Assembly (NCBI GenBank): GCA_035260485.1
Contig: DATFVC010000006.1
Location: 1-28,233 of the forward strand
DNA length: 28,233 bases
Direction: 5' to 3'
Source: VRUE01 sp035260485
GTDB taxonomy: Bacteria > Actinomycetota > Thermoleophilia > Solirubrobacterales > 70-9
The position numbers and the translations under genes were made by a program. Below, in pieces: positions 7,990 through 15,033 of the stretch. Below the pieces are notes generated by a model that was not told the DNA's origin, ran no database searches, and worked only from the letters and a program-made list of their open reading frames with translations. Position 1 is the first letter of the stretch. Every line of letters begins with the position of its first letter.

Positions 7990-8730
7990 GTGATTGTTGG
8001 CTTCGTTGGCTCGGGGAGCATGGCTGCCGCTATGGCGCGGGGGTGGAGGGGCGAGGTCGAGTCGATGCTCTTTACCGACTCCGGATCGGGACGGGCCCAG
8101 GAGCTTGCCCGGGAGCTTGGAGGTGAGGCGCTCTCGTCGAACGCGGAGCTGGCGGGAAGGGCGGATGTCGTTGTGCTTGCTGTGAAGCCGGTCAAGCTCG
8201 ATGAAGCCGCGGGGGAGCTGCAGGATGCGACCACTGTCGTTTCGCTGCTTGGGGCGACCTCCCTTCAGCGTGTCTCGGCGCTGTTTCCGGATGCTGAAGT
8301 GATTCGGGTGATGCCTAACATCGGGGTGGAGGTGCGACGGGGGGTGCTTTGCGTTGCCGGCGCGGAGTCGCCCGAGACCCGTTCTCTGCTGGAGCTGCTT
8401 GGGCATGTGGTGGAGCTGCCGGACCCGCAGTTCGACGCTGCGACCGCGGTTATGGGGTGTGCGCCGGCCTATCTGGCGCTGGCGGTGGAGGCGATTGCCG
8501 GCGCCGGGGCGGAAGATGGGCTCGACCCCGAGCTGGCTCGGGAGTTGGTGGTGGAGACCACTGCTGGGACGGCCGAGTTGCTGCGCATACGTCATCCCGC
8601 CGACGTGCGCAAGGCGGTCGCCTCCCCTGGCGGCAGCACCGAGGCCGGACTTGAAGCGCTTGATCGCGAGGGCGCGCGCGAGGCTTTTGCGGCCGCGGTG
8701 AGGGCTTCGCTGGAGAGGATGCGGGGATGA
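7990..8730 (+). CDS. proC: Pyrroline-5-carboxylate reductase
   Basis: ProC reduces 1-pyrroline-5-carboxylate to L-proline with NAD(P)H, the last step of proline synthesis. The 246-residue protein begins at the Rossmann fold (IVGFVGSGSMAAAMARGW), has VVLAVKP and VIRVMPNIGVEV, and ends with the dimerisation domain signature (GCAPAYLALAVEAI, ASPGGSTEAGLEAL). The frame is open upstream to 7894, but that stretch is the 3' arm of a palindrome and would add a non-homologous N-terminus. GTG 7990 puts the nucleotide-binding fold at the very start, as in the family, and has a -10-like box seven bases before it. It overlaps yggT by four bases. Confidence 0.93.
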   Translation: MIVGFVGSGSMAAAMARGWRGEVESMLFTDSGSGRAQELARELGGEALSSNAELAGRADVVVLAVKPVKLDEAAGELQDATTVVSLLGATSLQRVSALFPDAEVIRVMPNIGVEVRRGVLCVAGAESPETRSLLELLGHVVELPDPQFDAATAVMGCAPAYLALAVEAIAGAGAEDGLDPELARELVVETTAGTAELLRIRHPADVRKAVASPGGSTEAGLEALDREGAREAFAAAVRASLERMRG

Positions 8731-9029
8731 TCCTGCTCGCGCTGACCCGCAACGACGTCGCCGACTACGTTGCCGCCCTCTTCCTTGTCTACATCATCCT
8801 GATCCTGATCCGGGTCCTGATCTCGTGGATCCCACGCATGCCCTACAACCCAGCGCTGCGGGCGGTGCTTGACTTCGTATCCCAGACGACCGACCCTTAC
8901 CTCAATCTCTTCCGTCGCATCATCCCGCCGATCGGGGGCGGCGGCTTCGGGCTCGATCTCAGCCCGATGATCGGGATCATCGTGCTCTACATCCTGCGTT
9001 CGCTTGTCGTCGCACTGATCGCAGGGTGA
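8727..9029 (+). CDS. yggT: YggT-family membrane protein
   Basis: This is a 100-residue integral membrane protein of the YggT/YlmG family, which lies near division genes in many bacteria and is needed for plastid nucleoid and thylakoid organisation in plants; its molecular role in bacteria is unsettled. Two hydrophobic segments are clear (AALFLVYIILILIRVLISWI and the C-terminal MIGIIVLYILRSLVVALIAG), with the family loop LDFVSQTTDPYLNLFRRIIPPIGG between them. The ATG overlaps the proC stop (ATGA), and its stop overlaps the lspA GTG. In many actinobacteria divIVA follows; it does not here. Confidence 0.93.
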   Translation: MILLALTRNDVADYVAALFLVYIILILIRVLISWIPRMPYNPALRAVLDFVSQTTDPYLNLFRRIIPPIGGGGFGLDLSPMIGIIVLYILRSLVVALIAG

Positions 9030-9484
9030 ACGGCGCTGGGGCTTGGGCCTGGCGCCTGGCCGGCGCGCTTTGCGTCCTCGTCATCGCCCTCGACCAGGCT
9101 GCCAAGGCGCTGATCGCGGCCAACCTCGTTCCCGGCGAGCACGTCGACGTGCTCGGCCCGCTTGGCCTCACCCTCGCCCACAACCGAGGTGTCGCCTTCG
9201 GTCTGGCCAGCGGCGGCGGCGCGGCGCTGGTCGCGCTCACCGTCGCGGCGCTGCTCTTCGTCGGCGTTCTTTTCGCCCGCAATCCGACCCGACCCTGGAT
9301 GTGGGTGGCAGTTGGGCTGCTCGCCGGCGGCGCCCTTGGCAACCTCGTCGACCGAGTGCGCGCGGGGGCCGTCACCGATTACATCGACCTCCTCAGCTGG
9401 CCACCTTTCAACCTGGCCGATGTCGCGATCACGCTCGGCGTCCTGGCGCTGGCGCTGATCTACGTCGGTGAGGCCGAGAAATGA
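9026..9484 (+). CDS. lspA: Lipoprotein signal peptidase (signal peptidase II)
   Basis: LspA is the inner-membrane aspartyl protease that cleaves signal peptides from diacylglyceryl-modified prolipoproteins. The 152-residue protein shows four hydrophobic segments and the family motifs: ALDQAAKALI in the first segment, LAHNRGVAFGL, and the catalytic region GGALGNLVDRVRAGAVTDYI with the second active-site Asp in FNLADVAI. The short loop between the two aspartates is a few residues tighter than in the E. coli enzyme. It starts with GTG inside the yggT stop and overlaps rluD by four bases, so the three genes are coupled. Confidence 0.96.
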   Translation: MNGAGAWAWRLAGALCVLVIALDQAAKALIAANLVPGEHVDVLGPLGLTLAHNRGVAFGLASGGGAALVALTVAALLFVGVLFARNPTRPWMWVAVGLLAGGALGNLVDRVRAGAVTDYIDLLSWPPFNLADVAITLGVLALALIYVGEAEK

Positions 9485-10158
9485 CAACCGAGCTGCGCAT
9501 CGTCCACCTCGACGAGTCCTTGGCGGTGGTCGACAAGCCCGCCGGTCTGGTCGTCCACCCGGCGCCCTCGCACAGCGGCACGACCCTGGTCGACGAGCTG
9601 GCGGAGATCCTCGGCGGCGGCGGCGACCCCGAGCGGCCCGGCATCGTCCATCGCCTCGACAAGGAGACCAGCGGGCTGCTCGTCGTCGCCCGCGACGACG
9701 AGACCCACGCCGCGCTCCAGGAGCAGGTGCGGCGGCGCGAGGTCGAACGTGTCTACCTGGCCCTGGCCGGGGGGCGGCTCGCTTCCCGCACCGGCACGAT
9801 CGACGCGCCGATCGGCCGCGCCTCGCGGCAGAGAACCCGGATGGCGGTCTCCGGCGCCGCCTCGCGCCACGCCCGGACCCACTTCGAGGTGCTGGAGCTG
9901 CTCGCCGCGGAGACCTACTTGGAGGCCAAATTGGAGACGGGACGCACGCATCAGATCCGCGCCCATTTCGCCGCGATCGGCAACCCCCTGGTCGGCGACG
10001 CGACCTACGGCGGCACGGAGAAATACGGCCTGAGCCGGCAGTTCCTCCATGCACATCGGCTCGCCTTCGCACATCCGGTCAGCGGCGAGCCGATGACCTT
10101 CCGCTCCGAGCTGCCCGCAGAACTCGCCACCGTGCTCGAATCCGCCCGCACCGCCTGA
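9481..10158 (+). CDS. Ribosomal large subunit pseudouridine synthase, RluA/RluD family, without S4 domain
   Basis: Enzymes of this family convert specific uridines of 23S rRNA (or tRNA) to pseudouridine. The catalytic signature HRLDKETSGLLVVA carries the nucleophilic Asp60; VERVYLAL, KLETGRTHQIRAHF and FLHAHRLAF follow in the usual order. The protein is 225 residues and starts almost at the catalytic domain (IVHLDESLAVVDKPAGLVVH). The N-terminal S4 RNA-binding domain of typical RluD proteins (about 300 residues) is therefore missing, and the ATG overlap with lspA leaves no room for it in this frame. Position after lspA is the standard RluD location, but the target uridine cannot be deduced. 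Confidence 0.92.
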   Translation: MTTELRIVHLDESLAVVDKPAGLVVHPAPSHSGTTLVDELAEILGGGGDPERPGIVHRLDKETSGLLVVARDDETHAALQEQVRRREVERVYLALAGGRLASRTGTIDAPIGRASRQRTRMAVSGAASRHARTHFEVLELLAAETYLEAKLETGRTHQIRAHFAAIGNPLVGDATYGGTEKYGLSRQFLHAHRLAFAHPVSGEPMTFRSELPAELATVLESARTA

Positions 10159-10173
10159 CCCGGCGCTCCCAAC

Positions 10174-10179
10174 TACAAT
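10174..10179 (+). promoter_or_regulatory. Candidate -10 box for the rpsB operon
   Basis: TACAAT differs from the consensus at one position. No good -35 hexamer stands 16-18 bases upstream. It would give a leader of about 110 bases before rpsB. Confidence 0.4.
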
Positions 10180-10185
10180 TCCTCC

Positions 10186-10295
10186 GTTCTAAACCTACCC
10201 TCGGCGTGCCATCCCGGATCCTGACCGGCCTCAAAGGCCGAGTCCCCGGCTAGGGCGGCGGGGCTTTGCAGCCAATTCAAGGAGACTTCTCAAAC
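10186..10295 (+). promoter_or_regulatory. Possible structured leader of rpsB
   Basis: Two mutually exclusive pairings are visible: CTCGGC with GCCGAG (enclosing about 40 bases), and a local hairpin CGGCC-TCAAA-GGCCG. A further CCCCG/CGGGG stem is followed by CTTTG. Alternative stems before rpsB would suit autoregulation by S2, but no known leader motif is recognised. A Shine-Dalgarno AAGGAG (10279-10284) lies 11 bases before the ATG. Confidence 0.35.
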
Positions 10296-11351
10296 ATGCC
10301 AGAGGCAGGCCTCAAAGAGCTGTTGGAGGCCGGAGTTCACTTCGGCCACCAGACCCGGCGCTGGAACCCAAATATGCGCCGCTACATATTCGGCGAGCTG
10401 GATGGGATCCACATCATCGATCTCATCCAGACCGAGGCGCTGCTGGAGAACGCCCGGCGCTTTGCCGGCGAGCTGGCCAGCGGCGGCGGCACGGTGCTCT
10501 TCGTCGGCACCAAGAAGCAGGCGCGCGGCCCTGTTCAGGAATGGGCCGAACGCTGCAAGATGCCTTACGTCAACCAGCGCTGGCTCGGCGGTCTGCTGAC
10601 CAACTACAACACGATCTCGGCGCGGATCTCGCGCCTGCACGAGCTGACCACCTGGCAGGAGGAAGGCAAACTCGATCTGCTGCCGACCAAGGAGCGGATG
10701 GGAATGCAGGCCGAGCTGACCAAGCTCGAGTACAACCTGGGTGGGGTCCGCGACATGGACCGTCTTCCGGATGCCGTTTTCGTCACCGACCTCAAAACCG
10801 AGGAGATCGCGGTCCGCGAGGCGGTCCGCCTGCGAATCCCGATCATCGGCCTGGTCGACACCAACTGCGACCCGACCCAGATCGACTACGTGATCCCGGG
10901 CAACGATGACGCGATCCGCTCCTGCCAGCTTGTGATCGGCACGATCGGCGGCGCGGTCGAGGAGGGCGCCGGCGCCTGGCGTGTGCAAGAGGAGCGCCGC
11001 TTGGCCGAGGAGATGGAACGGCGCAAAAAGGAGGAAGAAGAGCGGAAGAAGCGCGAGGAGGAAGAGAAAGCGCGGCTCGAGGCGGAGGAAGCGAAGAAAA
11101 AAGCCGCCGAAGAGGAGGCTGCCAGGAACGTGGCAGAAGCGCCTCCGGCTCAGGCCAAAGCGCCTCCGGCTCAGGCCCCTCAGGCCGCGGGTCCTGTCGC
11201 GGGGGCAGACTCCTCGTCCACGCAAGCTGCGGGCGGGGAGCCAACCCCCGCGCCACCCGCGGCAGGGACGCCTAAAGCCGAGGCTCCAGCCAAAGAGAGC
11301 GCTCCGCCCACCGAGAAAGCTCCCGCTGCGAAAGAGGAGGGTTCGAAATGA
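10296..11351 (+). CDS. rpsB: Small ribosomal subunit protein S2 with a long charged C-terminal tail
   Basis: S2 (uS2) is a 30S protein at the head-body junction. The core (1 to about 226) is canonical: LKELLEAGVHFGHQTRRWNP, FVGTKKQA, YVNQRWLGGLLTN and IIGLVDTNCDP. The tail has two parts: a Glu/Lys/Arg-rich segment (about 231-280) predicted to be a single long helix or coiled coil, then a Pro/Ala-rich disordered stretch (281-351) with a repeated EAPPAQAK-like unit. Ordinary S2 is about 230-260 residues, so roughly 100 residues are extra. The ATG at 10296 has AAGGAG upstream; the frame is open to 10266, but that would swallow the Shine-Dalgarno. The stop overlaps tsf. Confidence 0.97.
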   Translation: MPEAGLKELLEAGVHFGHQTRRWNPNMRRYIFGELDGIHIIDLIQTEALLENARRFAGELASGGGTVLFVGTKKQARGPVQEWAERCKMPYVNQRWLGGLLTNYNTISARISRLHELTTWQEEGKLDLLPTKERMGMQAELTKLEYNLGGVRDMDRLPDAVFVTDLKTEEIAVREAVRLRIPIIGLVDTNCDPTQIDYVIPGNDDAIRSCQLVIGTIGGAVEEGAGAWRVQEERRLAEEMERRKKEEEERKKREEEEKARLEAEEAKKKAAEEEAARNVAEAPPAQAKAPPAQAPQAAGPVAGADSSSTQAAGGEPTPAPPAAGTPKAEAPAKESAPPTEKAPAAKEEGSK

Positions 11352-11950
11352 GCATCTCCGCTGCTGACGTCAAGGCGCTGCGGGAGCGGACTGGGGCGGC
11401 GATGATGGATTGCAAAGCGGCGCTCTCGGAGTCCGAGGGGGATGTGGATCGAGCGATCGAGATCCTCCGCGTCAAGGGTCAGGCCTCGGCCGCCAAGCGC
11501 GAGGGGCGGGGCACCAGCGAGGGGGTCATCGCCTCCTACATCCACGCCAACGACAAGGTCGGGGCGATGGTCGAAGTCCAGTGCGAGACCGACTTCGTCG
11601 CCCGCAACGAGGACTTCAAGGCCTTCGCCTACGAGGTCGCCCTCCACGTCGCGGCGACCGCGCCCACCTACGTCAACGCCGAGGAGATCCCGGCTGAGGA
11701 GCGCGAGGCGGAGAAGCGTGTTTTCGAAGAGAAGGCGCGTGAGGACAGCAAACCGGACAACGTCGTCGAGAAGATCGTCGAGGGCCAGCTCGCCAAGTGG
11801 GCGAAGGAGGTCGCGCTGCTCGACCAGGCCCATGTCAACGCCGAGAAACACGATTCCAAGTCGATCGAGGAGCTGCGCCAGGAGCTGGCCGCGAAGACCG
11901 GCGAGAACATCCGTGTCGCGCGCTTCGCCTACTTCCGCGTCGGCGATTGA
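11348..11950 (+). CDS. tsf: Elongation factor Ts
   Basis: EF-Ts is the nucleotide exchange factor of EF-Tu. The 200-residue protein belongs to the short bacterial form: N-terminal UBA-like domain (ADVKALRERTGAAMMDCKAAL), the strictly conserved TDFVARN (81-87) that contacts EF-Tu, and one compact core ending in VARFAYFRVGD, without the coiled-coil insertion of E. coli EF-Ts. It overlaps rpsB (ATGA), and its TGA overlaps the pyrH TTG start, so rpsB, tsf and pyrH form one coupled unit. Confidence 0.97.
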   Translation: MSISAADVKALRERTGAAMMDCKAALSESEGDVDRAIEILRVKGQASAAKREGRGTSEGVIASYIHANDKVGAMVEVQCETDFVARNEDFKAFAYEVALHVAATAPTYVNAEEIPAEEREAEKRVFEEKAREDSKPDNVVEKIVEGQLAKWAKEVALLDQAHVNAEKHDSKSIEELRQELAAKTGENIRVARFAYFRVGD

Positions 11951-12681
11951 ACAAAAGCGAGCCCAAATTCGGCCGCATCCTCCTCAAGCTCTCGGGGGAG
12001 GCGCTGATGGGGGAGCGCGAGCACGGCACCGACGCCGGCGAGGTCGAACGGATCGCCCGCCAGGTCGCGGCTGTGCGCGAGCGTGGGGTGGAGGTGGCGA
12101 TCGTCGTCGGCGCCGGCAACATCTACCGTGGGCTGCAGGGCGCAGCGGCGGGCATGGACCGTGCCACCGGTGACTACATGGGGATGCTGGCGACCGTGCT
12201 CAACGCGCTTACCCTGCAGGACGCGCTGGAGAAGATCGGTGAGCACACGCGGGTGATGTCGGCGATCGACGTCAAGGAGGTCGCCGAGCCTTACATCCGC
12301 CGCCGCGCGATGCGCCACCTGGAGAAGGGCCGGGTGGTGATCTTCGCCGCCGGCACCGGCAATCCGTTCTTCACCACCGATACGGCGGCGGCGCTGCGCG
12401 CCCTCGAGATCCATGCCGAGACGATCCTGATGGCGAAGAACGGGGTGGAAGGCGTCTACGACTCTGACCCTGCCATGAATCCCGAGGCCAAGTTCATCCC
12501 CGCGATCGGCCACCGCGAGGCGATCGAGCGAGGGCTCAAAGTGATGGACTCGACTGCGCTCTCGCTCTGCATGGACAACGACTTGCCGATCTACGTCTTC
12601 AACATGGGCGACGAGAGCAACATAGATAGGATCGTCAGCGGCGAGAGCGTCGGCACGCTGGTTTCCAGCGCCGCCGCCTGA
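11947..12681 (+). CDS. pyrH: UMP kinase
   Basis: PyrH phosphorylates UMP to UDP and is a hexameric, allosterically controlled enzyme of the amino acid kinase fold. The 244-residue reading begins at TTG 11947, inside the tsf stop, and gives the family's expected N-terminus (FGRILLKLSGEALMG). Further motifs are VVGAGNIYRG, DYMGMLATVLNALTLQDALE, FAAGTGNPFFTTDTAAALRA and AKNGVEGVYDSDP. The frame extends upstream to 11797, but only through sequence that codes for tsf in another frame. The rare TTG start without a Shine-Dalgarno suggests translation depends on ribosomes finishing tsf. Confidence 0.95.
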   Translation: MNKSEPKFGRILLKLSGEALMGEREHGTDAGEVERIARQVAAVRERGVEVAIVVGAGNIYRGLQGAAAGMDRATGDYMGMLATVLNALTLQDALEKIGEHTRVMSAIDVKEVAEPYIRRRAMRHLEKGRVVIFAAGTGNPFFTTDTAAALRALEIHAETILMAKNGVEGVYDSDPAMNPEAKFIPAIGHREAIERGLKVMDSTALSLCMDNDLPIYVFNMGDESNIDRIVSGESVGTLVSSAAA

Positions 12682-12700
12682 GGACCGGAGAGAGGACCCA

Positions 12701-13264
12701 GTGGAGCTGATCGACGAGATGCTCAAGGACGCCGAGGACCGGATGCGGAAATCGGTCGAGTCGAGCCGTGGCGAGTTGGCCACGGTGCGCACCGGCCGTG
12801 CCTCTCCGCACCTGCTGGACCGGATAACGGTCGACTATTACGGCTCACAGACGCCGCTGAAGCAGCTCGCCAACATCGCCACCTCAGATGCCCGGCTGCT
12901 CACCGTAATGCCCTTCGACAAGGGCTCGATCGGCGAGATCGAGAAAGCGATCCAGGAGTCAGACGTCGGCCTGACGCCGAGCAACGACGGCAGTGTGATC
13001 CGCCTGCAAATCCCAGAGCTGACCGAGGAGCGCCGTCGCGAGATGGTCAAAGTGGTCCACGGCGTCGCCGAGGAGGGCCGCGTCGCGGTCCGCAACATCC
13101 GCCGCGACACGATGCAGGACCTGCGTGACCTGAAGAAAGAGGGGGAAGCGGGTGAGGACGACGAGCGCCGCGCCGAGGCGGCCCTGCAGAAGCAAACCGA
13201 TGAGGCTATCGCCGAGATCGACAGTGCGCTAGAGGGCAAGGAACAAGAGATCCTCGAGGTGTGA
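12701..13264 (+). CDS. frr: Ribosome recycling factor
   Basis: RRF, with EF-G, splits post-termination ribosomes. The 187-residue protein has the usual length and signatures: ATVRTGRASPHLLDRITVDYYG, PLKQLANI, MPFDKGSIGEIEKAI, and the hinge and triple-helix end (RNIRRDTMQDLRDLKK, QKQTDEAIAEID). It starts with GTG 12701, preceded by GAGAGGA, a modest Shine-Dalgarno. The gap to pyrH is 19 bases, and 27 bases separate it from uppS, consistent with one operon. Confidence 0.97.
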   Translation: MELIDEMLKDAEDRMRKSVESSRGELATVRTGRASPHLLDRITVDYYGSQTPLKQLANIATSDARLLTVMPFDKGSIGEIEKAIQESDVGLTPSNDGSVIRLQIPELTEERRREMVKVVHGVAEEGRVAVRNIRRDTMQDLRDLKKEGEAGEDDERRAEAALQKQTDEAIAEIDSALEGKEQEILEV

Positions 13265-13291
13265 GGCGGCTGCAAACCGTCTCACGGAACC

Positions 13292-13960
13292 GTGAACACC
13301 CCTAAATACGTCGCGATCATCACCGACGGCAACGGGCGCTGGGCCGAGCAGCGCGGTCTGCCGGTCGTCGAGGGGCACCGGGCTGGCGCGGATACGGTCA
13401 AGGCGCGACTGCGGGACGCGGTCGAGCTCGGGGTCGAGGAGCTGACCGTCTTCTCCTTCTCGACCGAGAACTGGGCGCGGCCGCCAGAGGAGGTCGAGGG
13501 GTTGATGCGGATGTTCAGCGAGCGGATCGAGGCCGAGACCCCCGAGCTCGACGCCGAAGGCGTTCGCATGCGCTTCCTCGGCCGACGGGAGGGCCTCGCC
13601 AAGGAGTTGATCGAGCAGATGGAATGGGCGGAGGAGACGACCGCGAAGAACGAGCGCATCGTCCTCTTCATCGCCTTCAACTACGGCGGCCGGGCGGAGA
13701 TCGTCGACGCGGCGCGAACCTTCAAGGGAGACTCCGAGGAGGAGTTCCGTCGATACCTCTACGCGCCCGAGATGCACGATCCTGATCTCCTCATACGAAC
13801 GAGCGGCGAGCAGCGGATCTCCAACTACCTGCTCTGGCAGTGCGCCTATTCGGAGCTGGTCTTCCGCGAGGAGCTCTGGCCGGACTTCGGTCGCGAGGCC
13901 TTCGAGGACTCGCTGCGCGAGTTCGAGGCGCGCCGCAGGCGCTTCGGGAAGCGAGCCTGA
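13292..13960 (+). CDS. uppS: Isoprenyl (undecaprenyl-type) diphosphate synthase
   Basis: UppS is a cis-prenyltransferase that condenses isopentenyl diphosphate units onto an allylic primer, making the lipid carrier for peptidoglycan and other wall polymers. The 222-residue protein has the catalytic DGNGRWAEQRG motif near the N-terminus, GHRAGADTVK, TVFSFSTENWARP, FNYGGRAEIVDA and the C-terminal DLLIRTSGEQRISNYLLWQ with the final WPDF. The highly conserved HxAIIMDGNG block reads YVAIITDGNG here. The product chain length cannot be read from sequence. It starts with GTG and its stop overlaps cdsA (TGATG). Confidence 0.95.
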   Translation: MNTPKYVAIITDGNGRWAEQRGLPVVEGHRAGADTVKARLRDAVELGVEELTVFSFSTENWARPPEEVEGLMRMFSERIEAETPELDAEGVRMRFLGRREGLAKELIEQMEWAEETTAKNERIVLFIAFNYGGRAEIVDAARTFKGDSEEEFRRYLYAPEMHDPDLLIRTSGEQRISNYLLWQCAYSELVFREELWPDFGREAFEDSLREFEARRRRFGKRA

Positions 13961-14853
13961 TGGTTCAGGACCTCTTCGACGACGAGATGTTCGCGGAGGA
14001 GCCGCCGCCGCCAGAGCGTCGACAGCGCGAGCCGCGGCGGCGTCGCGGCTCGCCGATGAGCGGGGAGACGGCGCGGCGGATCGTCGTCGCGCTCCCGTGG
14101 ATCGCCTTTACGATCGCTATCGCTGTGCTCGGCGGCCTCGTCTTCGCCGTGGCGATGGTCGGGGTCGGCGTGCTCTGCCTGCGCGAGTACTTCCTGATGA
14201 CGGCGCCCATGCGCCCTGTCCAGATGGCCGCCTACATCGCGCTGGCCGCGATGGTCCTCGCCGCCTATTTCGGCACCGCCTTCAACGTCCTCCTGCTCGC
14301 AACCGCGTCGTTCGCGCTGCTCTTCCTCTTCGCGGCGCGGCGACACCCGCGCGAGGGGATCGTCGTCTCGATGGGGGTGACCGTCCTCGGCGCGGTCTGG
14401 ATCGGCCTGCCGCTCGTCCACGCCGTCCTGTTGCGCGACCTGCCCGACCATGGCGCCGCGCTGCTGATCGACGTCCTCGTCGGCACCTTCGCCACCGACA
14501 CCGGCGCCTACGCCACCGGCCGCATGTTCGGATCGCACCCGATCGCACCCGACCTCTCGCCAAACAAGACGATCGAGGGCCTGATCGGCGGCTTCCTGAT
14601 CGGCACGATGGCCTTCTGGTTCGCCGGCCTTTACCAGGACTGGCTCTCCGGGGCCGACGCGCTGATCATCGGCGCCGCGGTGGCGGCGATCGCCCCGATC
14701 GGCGACCTCTTCGCCTCGATGGTCAAGCGCGATCTCGGCGCCAAGGACACCGGCAAGGTCTTCGGTCCGCACGGCGGGATGCTCGACCGCCTCGACGCCG
14801 TCCTCTTCACGATCGTCGTCGGCTACTACCTCTCGGTCCAGCTGGTCTATTGA
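13960..14853 (+). CDS. cdsA: Phosphatidate cytidylyltransferase
   Basis: CdsA makes CDP-diacylglycerol from phosphatidic acid and CTP, the branch point of bacterial phospholipid synthesis. The protein is 297 residues with about eight hydrophobic segments from residue 40 onward. The signature near the C-terminus is present: GDLFASMVKRDLGAKDTGK followed by GPHGGMLDRLDAVLF, with TDTGAYATGRMFG and LSPNKTIEGLIGG before it. An unusual first 40 residues are acidic, then proline- and arginine-rich, and likely cytoplasmic and disordered. The ATG at 13960 overlaps the uppS stop; a longer upstream reading would overlap uppS coding sequence. Confidence 0.94.
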   Translation: MVQDLFDDEMFAEEPPPPERRQREPRRRRGSPMSGETARRIVVALPWIAFTIAIAVLGGLVFAVAMVGVGVLCLREYFLMTAPMRPVQMAAYIALAAMVLAAYFGTAFNVLLLATASFALLFLFAARRHPREGIVVSMGVTVLGAVWIGLPLVHAVLLRDLPDHGAALLIDVLVGTFATDTGAYATGRMFGSHPIAPDLSPNKTIEGLIGGFLIGTMAFWFAGLYQDWLSGADALIIGAAVAAIAPIGDLFASMVKRDLGAKDTGKVFGPHGGMLDRLDAVLFTIVVGYYLSVQLVY

Positions 14854-14886
14854 CCTACCTAAACTTGGTGTCCCGTCCCGCAACAC

Positions 14887-15010
14887 CTGACCGGAAATGA
14901 CGACCCCAGACCACCACCATACGGCGTCCTCAGTCGCCCAAATAGCGATGCTATGCGGGCTCCCTGCGTCCTTGTCTGGTGGCGCCTGGGTCGCGCCATT
15001 TCCTGGCCAG
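14887..15010. repeat. Structured intergenic element A (cdsA-dxr gap)
   Basis: The 180-base gap contains an imperfect palindrome. Outer pairings include GGAAATG with CATTTCC (14893-14899, 14997-15003), CGACCC with GGGTCG, and CCACCA with TGGTGG. The conserved strand GTCCTCAGTCG (14926-14936) follows, then a stem GCCC/GGGC capped by ATAGC-GAT-GCTAT (14942-14954), then the conserved strand CTCCCTGCGTCCT (14960-14972). The same two strands occur in the same arrangement at 22688-22815 with different stems. Confidence 0.75.
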
Positions 15011-15033
15011 TGTCACGAGACAGGACACCGTAG

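Noticed and set aside
10266..10295. rpsB start at 10266
   Set aside because: It would include the Shine-Dalgarno AAGGAG in the coding region. The S2 family starts at the ATG at 10296.
13292..13960. Inactive UppS because of changes in the HxAIIMDGNG block
   Set aside because: The catalytic Asp and the GNGRW residues are kept. The His-to-Tyr and Met-to-Thr changes are at supporting positions, and all other motifs are normal.
14854..15033. tRNA or known riboswitch in the cdsA-dxr gap
   Set aside because: There is no cloverleaf with a T-loop (GTTCRA) consensus and no recognised aptamer core. The palindromic element with conserved strands explains the structure.
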